Shown here one piece after another: positions 10,631 through 23,300 of a DNA stretch of 64,000 nucleotides. Where the stretch lies: the NCBI GenBank assembly GCA_023634235.1, contig JAMKCF010000019.1:6823947-6887946 (forward strand), written 5' to 3'. A program made the translations under genes and the position numbers. The notes under the pieces were generated by a model. The model did not search any database. It was given only the letters and a program-made list of their open reading frames with translations, and was not told where the DNA came from. This DNA comes from Pisaster brevispinus. Its lineage: Eukaryota > Echinodermata > Asteroidea > Forcipulatida > Asteriidae. Every line of letters begins with the position of its first letter. The first letter of the stretch is position 1.

Positions 10631-10747
10631 AGACCCAGTAACTAGAGGGCCGTACTTGTTAAAAAGAAATGTTGACATCTGTGGTCATACTATCTCGACC
10701 ACAGATGTGCAACATTTTTTGAAATAGCGCCCCGGTTACTGGGGTCT
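10631..10747. mobile_element. Compact hairpin element with 10-bp flanking direct repeats
   Basis: Terminal inverted repeats AGACCCAGTAAC / GTTACTGGGGTCT. An inner stem pairs TGACATCTGTGGTC with GACCACAGATGTGCA around a short loop. TGGCACTTTC occurs directly before and directly after, which looks like a target duplication. No coding capacity; MITE-like. Confidence 0.6.
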
Positions 10748-11640
10748 TGGCACTTTCAAATTATGCATTGCGAGAAGAAAACTGATTTTCTTCATTGGAA
10801 GAATTGATGTGATGCTCAGTGTAAAGCTGAAAAATGACACCAGACTGCATCTAGTTATACAGATGTTTTTTGTATGTTTCTGTAGAGGTTGGCACCCACA
10901 TTATTTTGCTTTATAAAAATAATTTTCTCAATTTCCCTTATTTCATTTAACTTGAACCTTATTTCCTCAATTCTTTATTTAAATTTTCTATATTTCGTTA
11001 TTATTTTGTATTTATTTTATTATTTTTTTACAAGCAAAGTGACCCAATGTGAAGATTGGGTTTGGAGCGGTCGGTGTTGGTAGATGGATGAAAGGTTTAG
11101 ATATAAGTGGCCAGTGTTGTGACTAAAAGAGGGCTAGAACTGTGGATTGTAGGTAAGTTAAGGTTAAAAAAAAAATTTGCACAATTCGAAAAACACATAT
11201 TTACCGTGTACTTGAAAGACCATTGTGTTGTGATGTCACTGTTGTATTTCTTTAAACTCTTTTCTATCGCAAATAAAAATAAAACTGAATTGAACTTTGG
11301 TACTCATTAAACATTTGAACCTCAACATCAAGACCACACCTGGGCATAGGTTTTGAGCTACATTAAATCAAGGTGTAAAAAAAAAGATAACTCATGAACC
11401 ACTCAATGGATTTTTACAATCTTTACATCATTGGAAAGGTTTTGAAAAAGTGAAATTAATTGTGATTGCATTTCGACCGAGTCTCTCAGTTCAGACCAGA
11501 TTTAAAAGAAAAACAAAACTATTCAAATACAAGTTGAAAATGAAAGGTAAACTGTCGTAATCAATTGATGCAACCGTCATTTTATGACATCAATCACGGA
11601 CACTTGTATTTGTTGTTTAAAAACATCAACTAAATAGTAG
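10748..11640. other. AT-rich gene-free stretch
   Basis: No coding signal. The segment near 11375-11450 (CACTCAATGGATTTTTACAA) resembles 39610-39650, so part of it may belong to the same dispersed repeat. Confidence 0.35.
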
Positions 11641-11654
11641 TCTGGGTCCAAGTC

Positions 11655-11727
11655 CGAGTTCTCCCCACTGAGTCCCCTTCGGTCGGAGTACGAGTCGGAG
11701 TCCGAGTCGGAGTCGGAGTCCGACGAG
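11655..11727. repeat. GAGTC-rich simple repeat
   Basis: Imperfect tandem GTCGGAGTCCGA units. The same pentamer dominates 13250-13300. Confidence 0.65.
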
Positions 11728-11959
11728 TCTATGTTAAGTTAGTCCTCTTGGTAAGTATATTATATATTATATTTTTATTTATCTATTAGATTTATCGTAC
11801 CCTAAATGTTCCCATTTCAAGTTTGGATTGGCAGACTTTCGAGTCACAGTGTTTAAGTACACTTTTGTTAATCCTGGCCAGCTTGAACTGGGTTGTCTTT
11901 GTACCTTCCCTGCCCTGCCCTCTCCCACCCCATTTCCTGTCGTTACCCAATCTATCCTC

Positions 11960-12142
11960 ATCTTTCATCTTTTCATTACCCTGTTGTATCCAACCCTTCA
12001 GTCAGTCTTCTTCATTCATTCAATGCTTTAGTTGCTGTAAGGCTTATTCATGTAGTTCTTTAAGCAGTTTATTTTTCCTGTAGCTAAACTACCGTTTACA
12101 AGTACAATGTATTATTTCTGTTCTTTGAAAAATGGCCGAATA

Positions 12143-12172
<30 letters not shown>
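11960..12172 (+). mobile_element. Probable LINE 3' end with (TAA)n tail
   Basis: Ends in GGCCGAATAAATAATAAT followed by (AAT)n to 12172. The antisense CR1-like LINE ends in a very similar way (GCCTGAATAAATATTATT, then (ATT)n). No coding part is left; the upstream border is unclear. Confidence 0.4.
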
Positions 12173-12174
<2 letters not shown>

Positions 12175-13249
12175 ATTGAGTCACATCCGTTTGTATGTGC
12201 TGCACGTCCAAAACAGTTTGTTACAGCTCCAAAGCTGGCATACATTTATTTTGTGTGTGTAATTTTACAAAAAGTCACGGCATTTCATCAGCATTTCAAA
12301 GTAATTTCTTATGAAATAATTGTTTATTTCTGAGGAAACTAGCTCACTCCTATGGGCTTCTTGTAATCAGCTGAGCCATTTTCTGTAAAGTAGGCATGGC
12401 TAACAATTGAATTATGTCGGAACACCTAGAACAGGGTTGCAATAATTGTAGCCTTCTTCCCGCTGACACTCATGTGAAACATTTCTGCATGCAATTTCGG
12501 CCAAGTGGATCATTTCTGTTGGAATTGTGACAGAAGTTGCTTGATTTGTACCATTTAATTAAGTCAATAAATTTCCATTGTGTAATAAATCAATTTACAT
12601 TAAAACAAAATTTAATGGCTTGACGTTTCGACCTTAGCAGGAGAAAGACTCTGCTACAGTCGAACTGTCAGGCCATGCATTCAATCATATAGATCCTTTT
12701 GGTCGGTAAGCAGTTTGCAACAGCAAATCAATTTACACTTAAAACATCCTGCGGGAAAAAAAGAAGGAAAAAACAAGTACAAACTTACAAAAATACTGTC
12801 TGACTTGTTTGAAATCCGTAGTGTCATTATGAGTGTCGATCTGTCAAGGACTGTACATGACCAATCATGGTGGTAGGAAATCTTGATTGCCCAATCAATG
12901 TAAAACAATGAAAACGAACACAGCGTGCGAGCTATACCAAGCCTGCCGTTTCAAGTCTGAGATTGAGCATTATTGGTCCTGCAAAGTGTTATTTGAAAGG
13001 TTAATCAAGAAGCAAGAGGCACTATTTTAGGTGGAAAAAAAACGCCATCACAGACTTGAAACCTGACATGCGTGATTGAAACAAACAGGGTCCGTGGTTG
13101 ACATTCAAAGGGTAAAGGCAACGCATCGACGGAAACAATATTTTTTAATCATTGATGGTTTACGTGGGCACAATAAGGGTAGCTAAAATTGCGTGTTTTC
13201 CTCCCTTTTTCCCGGTCTCAAGCCTGCCTCATGATGAGTCACGCCGAGT
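12173..13249. other. Gene-free stretch
   Basis: Contains a segment at about 12615-12660 (TGGCTTGACGTTTCGACC with a downstream partial inverse), which resembles a dispersed hairpin repeat. CAGGCCATGCAT follows near 12670 and recurs near 17440. No gene identified. Confidence 0.3.
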
Positions 13250-13307
13250 CCCAGGGTTCAAGATCGAGTCCGAGTCACGGTGCTCCGAGTCTGAGTCCAC
13301 AAAAAAT

Positions 13308-13463
13308 GGACTCGAGACCTGTCTCGGACTTGACTCGAGACCTGTCTTGGACTCGACTCGAGACCTGTCTCGGACTCGACTCGAGACCTGTCTCGGACTC
13401 GACTCGAGACCGGTCTCGGACTCGACTTGAGACCGGTCTCGGACTCGACTTGAGACCGGTCTC
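13308..13463. repeat. 23-bp minisatellite of palindromic GAGACC/GGTCTC units
   Basis: Nearly seven copies of a 23-bp unit, GACTCGAGACCTGTCTCGGA plus three bases. Later units carry the 12-bp palindrome GAGACCGGTCTC. Open frames on both strands here follow from the repeat and are not genes. Confidence 0.85.
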
Positions 13464-13651
13464 CAGTTCCTCCAGCACTGATTATTTCCTACACACCAGT
13501 TTATTCTGTCTGTAGACAGAGACCATGTCCAACTTCCAGTTCATACTGTCTGCAGACCTCAAAATAAGGCGTGGGAATATTTTGACGCTTTCTCAAAGCA
13601 CTAAGATTCATCTTTAAAAGATGAGTTTCAATATCACCTTTGTATTGTGGC

Positions 13652-13800
13652 GTGTCGTGGCCGAGCGGTCAAGTGTACCGAACTCAAGCTCTGGTGTTTC
13701 TGATCAGCAGGGTGTGGGTTTGAGTCCCACTAATCACACTTTGCTGAGAAAACAATGTTCACATTGACTGTTGCTTGGATGATTGTATAAAGGACTAACC
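13652..13800 (+). mobile_element. tRNA-derived SINE
   Basis: A-box-like TGGCCGAGCGGTCAAG (about 13659) and B-box-like GGGTTTGAGTCCC (about 13716) are at tRNA-like spacing, followed by a non-tRNA tail. The core CTGATCAGCAG is shared with a minus-strand copy near 58340-58410. A tRNA(Ser/Leu)-like origin is inferred from the A box. Confidence 0.65.
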
Positions 13801-14251
13801 AAGCATTTAATGATAATGTTAATGACAATTAACAAACGTGTCCATTTATGTGTGATCATGTGTGGGATTGCATGTGTGGACTGAGTTATTTCATCACTAG
13901 AACACATTTGGAGTGCCCTCTACTTTTTGCAGTCAGTCAGATGGCTGACATTGCAAGGGAGATTATGAGCATTAATTCCGGTACCTCCTGTCCCTCTTTG
14001 TATGGGGAAAAACAAACATAGCACAGTTTTTTACACAACAATATGCTTGTTTAGGGGCCATTTATTCATTAGCTCACAGAGCTGGTCTTTATATCACATG
14101 CCAATACACACCTGCATGACCAGTCTTTGACCAATCACAGTGGATGAACTGTCCCAGGTATTAAAAAAGAATAACAAACAACATCTTAAATAGTTGAAAA
14201 TTTGTATAACTTTGTGTCATACAGTGCTGGTGCTACAATTAAACTAACACC
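13801..14251 (+). other. Upstream region of the coiled-coil gene
   Basis: Should hold the 5' UTR and promoter. I see no clear TATA box or other element that can be called with confidence. Confidence 0.3.
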
Positions 14252-14327
14252 ATGGCTGTCCCTAATGTAAGACGTGGTGATGATGGCATTAGAGTCACCA
14301 ATGGTCTGCAACGTTTACAGGATTTAG
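14252..14327 (+). CDS. CCDC175: CCDC175-like exon 1 (start codon)
   Basis: ATG in CACCATGGC context, product MAVPNVRRGDDGIRV and onward to LQDL. Ends phase 1 before GTATGT. Confidence 0.65.
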
Positions 14328-17300
14328 GTATGTATTTTGATAATTTGTGTGTGTATTGGTATCAGTTCTGCTTTCATTGTACATGTATCCTCTTCTGATA
14401 CATGTCTTGGCTACAATCCTGTAGTTTAATGATTAGTTTCACTGAAAATTTTTTAATTCAATTTGTGGTATACTTACCAGTGTAATTGTGGTTCTGTCTA
14501 AAAAACCTGTTAGGTACACGATAAGTCTGGAGTTTTTTTTATTCTAGTGGCAGCACTACGCTTTCATAGTGTACAAACCATGCCTGCAGACATGGCAGAA
14601 GTCAAGACGCTGTGGCTCTTTTGTTAACTAGTGATGTCACTTCTCACTAAACTGCGCACACAGCATATACCTTAATCTAGGTATATTCACTTTTTTTACA
14701 TGAAGGAGTAAAGAAACAAGTAGATCTGTCAGTATGTCCCACGTTGTCAAATAACCACTTGAAAAAGGTGTTTTGTGGCATTTTTACAGGCGGACCCACA
14801 TTCAGACCCCTGCCAAATACCCATCAAAGTTGTGATTGTTCTTTCCTTATATCAGGTCAATATGCAGCTAGTTTATAACCAAATGTAATAAACAAGCAAT
14901 CGGACACTTTACTTAGTCACTCGGGGGTGTCAAAAAAGACGAAAAGTCATTACTCAGGCTACAATGGCTGTTTTAAATACCTATACCTTGATATGCGAAT
15001 GACCTGTGCTACTTTTGACAGTAGATTCTAGTTGATATGATACCAGATACCCCGTATATTAAATTGTAGCTATATATCTTATCTCCATTTGTAACCTCTA
15101 AAAATTCCCCCAAAGTCAACTTGAAGGGGGCGGGCTTAATTTTTTAGGGGTCATATCTCAGAAATGTTAAGGAGTAGGATTCTAAAATGTGTGTGTTCAT
15201 GGCTGCCATAGGGGATTGTTAAAAAAACAGAAGCAAAATCTGAGATGGTGCCTGCCAAACTTTTCAGATTTTTAGGTGATTTGGCACGAAATGACCCGTA
15301 CTACATGGTACATTTTTCATTATAGCCATGTATTGAACATGAAATACCACAACTAAGTCACTTAGGGTGTATTGACGCGTAAAGAGTCACTATTCATGTG
15401 TACTTGGTCAGTGCAGTGGGCATGTTGTTCATTGAAAGAGAGTGATTAAAAGAGCTTCCTTATTTCTTTAATCGATTAAATGTTGTCATAATAGGTGTGA
15501 ACTGTGAAGATTCAGAAGTACCATGGCAAAAGATTTGAAAAGAGAATGATCACTGAACATGTTGAAAACAATATCATTGAGGGTTTAGTCCTTCATTGCC
15601 TTATCTTGCGGTTTAGCGGCCGAGGTCAAAAGAAAACTGTTGTCGGACGGGGTGATGGCCTTTTCCCTGCACAGGGATTAATCTGATGAGCTATTTCTTC
15701 CTGTTTTTTTTGTCTCTTCTAATATTTGTACATTTTTTTATTACTCACAACTTGTTATCAACACACAATTAATCCTGATCGTCTGCTGGCAATGTTTTGA
15801 ACAAAAGGCTGAAGCACTGCTGCAACTTCCCAGGAATTTACAAGCAGCAATCAACACATGGCCGCTGCACACTGCTACCTTGCTGCATCAATCAGTTGAT
15901 TATTATGCCCATATTGACTTTGATCAATGACTTTGGTGATGGTAGATATTTAAAATACAAAAATTCCTACTTTTTATATTGTTTTTAAATCCACAGCTAA
16001 CCGAATGAAAACTATAGCGTTTCCCTTCCAAGACAATGATATTAATATGGTTGGAAATGTGACTGAAGCAATCAAACAATTGGTAAGTATGAGTTAAATC
16101 AGTCAATTTATTTATTGTCATTACAAAGCTGTTTAGAGAGGAAGAGAAATGACAAATTCAGTTCAGTGAGGTTAGGAACTTGTAGTATTTCCCCACCCAC
16201 ATGAGGAAAAAAGTAAATTTCTATTGGAAAAGGAGTACATCACAAAATTGAATTGGTCGTTTCCCCTTCCTCTTTAATACAAAAGAATTTGGAGTGTAGG
16301 AACAAATTAGATCATGAACTGTGCAATTATCCTCAAAGATTTGTTAAATTAAAATGAATGCTTTGATAACTGCAAGGATTTTATGGCAAAGATGGTTCAA
16401 GACAACACCAACCTGTACGACCACCAGCTGTTCAATGGTTGGTTGAGTCTTTGTAAGTTATTCATTTCATTTGATTGATTTGTTAATGATCTCATTCAGT
16501 ATTATAACATTTAATTGACAAACCTCAATGTTTTGTGTTTTATTTCAGGATGAAGAGCGTAATGGAGTTCATCTGATCCTTGAGACAGAGACTATCAACT
16601 CCAGTATTCTACGACATCAGTTGCAGTTTTTTCCAGAAAGCATCCACAGTGAAATCACTTCAGCTGTAGAATCAGCAAGGCAGTCCAATGCGGAGGAACT
16701 CAAAGCATTACAGGTTAATTATATGAGAATTTGTTATACTCTTATGTCCAGAAACGTGATTCCCATGGAAAATAATTCATAACCAGAATCAAACATTATT
16801 TGTTATACTAATATTACTTTACTTTACGCAGCATGCAGGAATCAACTGCTTTTGTATCTGTGTAGGGTCGAATAAGCGGCTCTTTTTTAACTTAGAGCGG
16901 CAAATTCTTGTCATGCATTAGGAAATACTTTCCAGGATAAGTTATCGAGCAGTTTTCTTTTTTTCAGCTGTTCATTTATTGACTTTCAAGCTGAAGCATT
17001 TGTTCTAGATATACTCTAGTTGTCCAAAAAGTAGTTGGGTCGTAACTAAAACTGTTTTTTCTGTCCACGGTTGGTTGTCACGGTTTCAAGGAGGTGCAAT
17101 CCAGCATATGGGGTGGGACAATCCTCAGTGTTGCAATGCCAGGTCAGTGATTGGTCTTTAATTATTGATGACCTTTTTGTCACTGATTCAGCAGGTAGAC
17201 AACCAGCAATTTTGTGACAAGATTGGTCGGTTCCCAGCTGTGATATGATGTTACCGATTGGATACACATGACATTGTTTCTGTTCTGCAATTCAGCTTGC

Positions 17301-20300
17301 CCTCCTGCGACATGCGCATTCAATTAATTTCTTTGTCGATGGATGAAGTGCTTTTTATGTGGTGGTCTTTTATTACTGCTAGTACTAAGTTGTGTGCATA
17401 GTTTCTTTGACCATTGAAGGTTTGGATTAGTCTAGTGTCAGGCCATGCATCACATGCAAAAGCACTGTAATGCATTGCCAGGTTTTTCCCATGCAATCTG
17501 GTCAGGTTTCTTTTTGTTTCTCTCTAATATTTGGGATGGTGTACCCTGAGATTTTGCTGACAAAGGAATTTCTCCCTGTACTCTACTCAAGCTTCAACCT
17601 TGACCCACAGAGTCACTGTAAAGGTCACGGCTAAGGACTAGTGGTCCTTAAGGGACACTAAACCTTTTCACTTGAGCTTGTACTCACCCATTGTAGCAAA
17701 TAAACTAGACCATTGACAAGTAATGAACTGCCACATGGCAAAGCTTGTTTGGATTTGAGTTTTCATGTATCTGTTTTGTATATTTTGCAACAGGCCTTTT
17801 CCAAAATTGTGCTGAATCTGTAGTGGTATCATAAAAAACCCGGCCATTATCTGCTTTAAAGCACGCAGTCAACATTGGTAAATGTCACAGGCCAGAATTT
17901 GCACTTGATGTCACCCCATACAAACAATAAGCTCAATCAGTCATCAAAGTCACAAGAAAATAGTGAAATCACATCTTTGTTTTCAAACATCAAATTTTGG
18001 AAGCTTCCACTATGACCATCTTCATACCATGTACATTTTGTGCCATTCTTTGAACAATTATATTTTCAATCTTACCAATGTTATGCACTCTTTAATCTGT
18101 TAAAACAGGAAAACTGGCCTACCTCTATGTTTCCTGTTTTTTTCAAAATATAATTTCTAATTAAAGATATAGAACGCTCCAGGAAATCACTGGGGAAGGA
18201 TAGATTTACTGTACCTCAGTATTAATAAAAGGCAACATTTTTCATATTTTTTGCACAGGATAAACTGAAATCCCTGAATGAAGATATTGGGTTCCTCGAT
18301 GATAAGCAAAGAAAACTCAACAAACAGAATGCTATATTACAGTAAGTAATAGGCTTGAAATACCCACTGGATGGCTCACCCACTGGATCACTGGATACCC
18401 ACTGGATCAGACCATTAACATCAAATTTAATAAGTTTGGTAGTTTGTGTTCAGTTAAGTTAGTGACATATAAAGGGAAAACAAATCCTTTTTTCCATTCT
18501 TTGAAAATTATTTCTTTTAGCTTTGTTGTGTAAATGAAAAAACCTTTATACTTTGCATTATGATTGTGATAATTTATCAAATTTAGCTAATTTTTTAGCA
18601 CAGCACAGAAAATATATGTATATATATATTGACTGCTTTTACTGGTGCTATGGTTAAGACTACGACTCCCAGAGTGATCCCTGGAAAATTCTTTTTCCCA
18701 AGGTTTTTAGATTGTGCCAAGGGTCACCTTGGGAGTTGTAGTTTAAACCATAGCACTTGAAGCAGTCAATATTTGTATCTGTGTATAGTTGTACCACCTT
18801 ACACAACGTGTGCAATTGAATGGTTTAAAATGTTGGTCAGCTCACTGGAAAATCAGTTAGTTGTTTTTCAGTTTGGTACATATCTTACTCAGACAATTTT
18901 ACAGTTTTTGGATAGTGCCACCAGTTATTTCTTTATGAGCAAATTAAAAACAATGTTTTCATTTATGTTTTATTTACAGTCCAGAACGTGATATGGTTCG
19001 AACACAACATGAAGAAGTCATCTCTCAACTTAATCAACGTATGGCAGACAAAGCCAGGTATGCCCATGAGCAAAACAAAAATCAAAACAGAAAAAAACCA
19101 AATCCCCCAAAGACAGTTTAGCAAAAATATGTTGGAAGTAACCATTACTTGTAAACTTGAGGCTAAAACCATGTATGAATCACTGGTAGTCTGGATGTAT
19201 ACTCTGCTTCTCTTAACTCTTTCAGTGCCTGCGTTTTTGTGTGTCTTTACCCGAAAATGCCCAGCTTATTGAGGTTTTCAAAATTCTTTAAACAAAAAAA
19301 TAAATATGTCTTACTCACTAAACAAAATGTATCTTGCTGATTTGTGTTGCCCTGGTACATCCCAAAGTCAAAAGTATTTCTTTATTGAGTGATATATTGT
19401 GAAACACTCTCCAGCACAGAGGGGAATTACGCACTTTTCACAGAATACGCCAGTATGCCGGTGTCACACCTGACACCCCTCCTCCTACAAACTCTACAGT
19501 TTCTCTGTACATTTCTGCAAGTTGCAGGCGGGGGGAAAGTTTTTGTTTGTGAACTCTGAACTCGCCTTCCAGCCTGTCTATTGGATCATTTACTGGCGTC
19601 CTCTGGGAGGCTGGAAGGGGTTCATCGTCCTCATCCAAATCAATTGAGTCACTGGTGTCATCTACAGATTGATGATTTGCAGTCAAACTTCTCACTACAT
19701 CCATTTGAAATTCCAGAAGTGGTAGCTTTTTTCTTGGATGGGCAATTTTGTAGAGGATGTGCGCGTTATGCATGGATAGCTCCAGTCTTATATCTTTCCA
19801 TCTCCTAGCCCTGGCATGTGGGGAGAGCAGTGGGTTAGCAGCAAGGGACTGCTGAGCATAGAGATTAATTTTGTCAAGGATTTTCCGCAAAAGTTCATAA
19901 GTAAAAATCAGTGCAAAAAACTCTAGTGGAGAATTATCTGCATCCACGTTTGCTAAAGCCCCCTGAAGGCCAGGATTACCCCCAAAAGGGTTCACGCATG
20001 GTTGCCGATTAGCTGGACCCCAAGTTAGCATCATCAGCAGGTTGACTTTGGCTGGCTGGTTGTGCCCCTGGGGGCCCCCTACCACCTCCAAGACCTCTAG
20101 CATGACCCCTAGCCTGACCCCCTAGCACGAACTCAAACGTTACCACGGTCCCTTGGAGCATGAGCAGGAGAGGTTAAACTACAATCACTCTCGGTGTCAG
20201 GACTATTGCTAGAAGATGGCGAAATATTATGTAGATGCTGTTGCCCCGCCTCCCCTCTGACGTATTCGTCCTCGATCTCTTGCCTTTGGAACATGGGATG

Positions 20301-23300
20301 CGATAGGCCTATTTGCACTTGAACTTTTACTCTCATAATTGCTCAGATCATCACCGTTATCATTGTCACTATCATCATTATCAAAATGCAAAAAATCAGT
20401 CTCTTTGATCTCTTCTTCAATATCTGACCCCCTTCATCTTCTGACTCACCATCCTGGTCTGATACTTCCACCTCTGTATCGGAAAAACAATCCTTTTCAC
20501 TGTCTGAATCAGCAAAATAATCACAAACTTCTTCTGGAGTAAAGCGTGTATGTTTACTGGGGGCTGCCATTGTTTCAAAGTGTAAGTACAAACAAGCAGA
20601 CGATCGATTGACCCATGGTGGTATCGATTGTAGCTAAAAAATAGAATATGCTAGAAAAGCTCAGAAAACTACATGTATGCGCCCTCTAGCAATAACCGAA
20701 TAAATCCTAGAGGATATGGTCGTACGTAAAATTGTTTAATACGCTAGAGTGATAGTGCCCTCTCGTAATAACATGTATATTATTGGTCGTACATGTACGA
20801 TTGATGGCACTTTTGGAATACATAAAATAGGTCGTACATGTATGACCTTGGCACTGAAAGAGTTAAGGAGAAGAGTATACTGTTTGAAACATCAAGACCA
20901 CACCGGCTCTTTTCAGAGGCAACACTCCTCTTAACAGAGATTCTCATAGTTGTGGGCATTCTTTATTTAGCAACGACCCCAAAATGCATTCACAACAAAT
21001 CAATGGAATTAAATTGTGCATAAAATGTATACTAACTGGCTGCATTTTATTTTTGATACAGTAAGCAGATAACCTTAAATGAAACTAGGGATGAACTACG
21101 GGATACTAATCAGAAGGTGAGTGTGTTTTATATTAGTCATTTATAGATACCATCACAGTCACACAGACAACTGAAGGTTCTAGAGGTGACTTTGTACTCC
21201 CAAATCAATTGTATTTCTTTACTTGAGATAAGAACAACATTACTTTATTATTGGAATAATAATAATAATAATATTTATTCAGGCTAACACATTACAAGTA
21301 CATGTACACACATTAAAAATATTTAAAAAACAAAGAAAAAAACCAACAACAGTGGGATGCCTAGGAGAACATAAAAGTTAAAAATAAAACTGTCGCCAAG
21401 AGGCGTATGTCTCCTAAATCCCAGAAAAATATGTTAAGGCAAGAAAGGGCATTTAAGAAATCACAGAAGATAATACAAATCACTGAAAAACTACAAAAGG
21501 CCTAGCAAGCATAAAAAGGAACACAGATAGACATAAAGGAAAAACTTTAAAAAGCAAGACTAGACATCAAAATGATTCTTGAGCTTACATAAAAATTCCG
21601 GTAAGGGGGCACATATGAAATTATTAACAAGGTCAGTAGGCAAGTTACTCCAGCTTCGAGCAAAACGGCAAGGGATGGAAAATTTAAACAAATCGGTACA
21701 GGCGGATAAATGATGAAAAATAAGTTTACCTTTGTGTCTAGCATTAACCAAGATTTTGCATAAAAAGGATGTCAAGGCACCTGCATGAATATGAGCAACC
21801 AATTGTTTACATACAAAAGCAAAGAACAGGTATTCCCTTCTTTTACTAAGGGTGGTAAGCCCTGTTTCTATAAGCCTGCTATTGTAGGGTTGTTCCTGTC
21901 TCCTTTGATGAAGAATTAGCCTTGTGGCATACCTCTGCACTTTTTCTAGTTGAGTTTGGTGTTTAACACGATAAACATGCCAAACAGGAGAACAATAATC
22001 TAAAAGGGGTAAAACAATAGACTTGTACAAAGTGAGCAGTGTTTTAGAGTTGCAGTCTCCCATAGAGTTCTATAGGCTTTAGCTGTGACAAAATTAACAT
22101 GCACATCCCAGGAGAGATTGTTTTGTACAAGTACACCTAGTAGTTTAAGCTCAGTGACCTCTTGAATAAGTATATTATTTATGGAATATGAAGCCTGGTA
22201 TGACCAGCGATGCATTCTAGAGAGGGAGAGAAACTTGCATTTAACTGGATTCAAAAGAAGTAAATTTCTATTGGACCAGGCACTTATTTTGTCAAGATCT
22301 CTCTGGAGGGACAAAGTATCATTTTCTCCCTGAATTTGTCTATACAAAAAAGTATCATCAGCATAGTGGCGTGGGGAGTTAGACAGCTGCATATGTAAGT
22401 CATTTATATAAATGTTGAAAAGCAGAGGCCCTAAGACAGACCCCTGTGGTACTCCAGATGTGACATTAGACCAGCCTGATTCAGATCCGTGGAAAACTAC
22501 CCTTTGTTTTTTCCCTGTGAGGAATGAATTAATCCAGCAAAATAAGGAATCGTGGATCCCATAGGATTTTCTAAGTTTGTTAATAAGAATACTATGAGAA
22601 ATACAATCAAACGCTTTACTATAATCAAGAGATATAACATGCACACATGACTTGACTTGATCCAGTGTTTCAGACCACTCCGTTATTGTGTCAGCGAGGA
22701 GTGTTGCACAAGAACGGCCTGGCCTGAAACCATGCTGAAAGTCATACATCAGACCATTCAATTCCAAATGGGAACGGAGATTATCCGAAACAATACTCTC
22801 AAGTAGCTTAGAGAAAACGGAGGTGAGGGCTATGGGACGATAGTTGTCAATGCCGCTCTTATCAGCCTGTTTGTGAATAGGGACAACATTGGCAATTTTC
22901 CAAGCACTCGGTACAATGCCCTGATTAAGAGAAAAATTGAAAAACTTTGTCAGAATGAGAGCAATCTCCATCACACACAATTTCAACATTTTAACAGTGA
23001 CACCATCTGGGCCGGCAGCTTTGCCAGCAGACATTTTCTTTATTTTGTTTACAACATCATGAGTAGAGATTAACACAGAACGCATGCTAGGAATGTCCAA
23101 TGTAGGGGAAGTAATATCGTTACCTGTAGTGGGTTTGGTGAAGTGGGATGTGAATCTTTTATTGAATGCATTGGCTATTACAATAGGGTCAGTTGACATG
23201 AGACCATTGATTTTAAATGCCTTTACCTCAGCAACAGAACGTTTGTTTCTGATGTAAGACCAGAAACGCTTTCCATTGTCCTCAAGATTCAATAAGTCAT

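Larger units (their letters stand above)
14328..18258. other. Introns 1-3 of the CCDC175-like gene
   Basis: Apart from exons 2 and 3 I see no gene and no well-bordered mobile element here. The motif CAGGCCATGCAT near 17440 is shared with 12670. Confidence 0.3.

Noticed and set aside
11823..12083. Serine/leucine-rich frames
   Set aside because: Low-complexity C/T-rich sequence next to a (TAA)n tail, probably LINE 3' UTR, with no domain.
13152..13515. Overlapping frames on both strands at the GAGACC repeat
   Set aside because: By-products of the 23-bp array; both strands lack stops because of the repeat composition.
22873..23073. Plus-strand frame inside the LINE
   Set aside because: Shadow of the minus-strand reverse transcriptase ORF.
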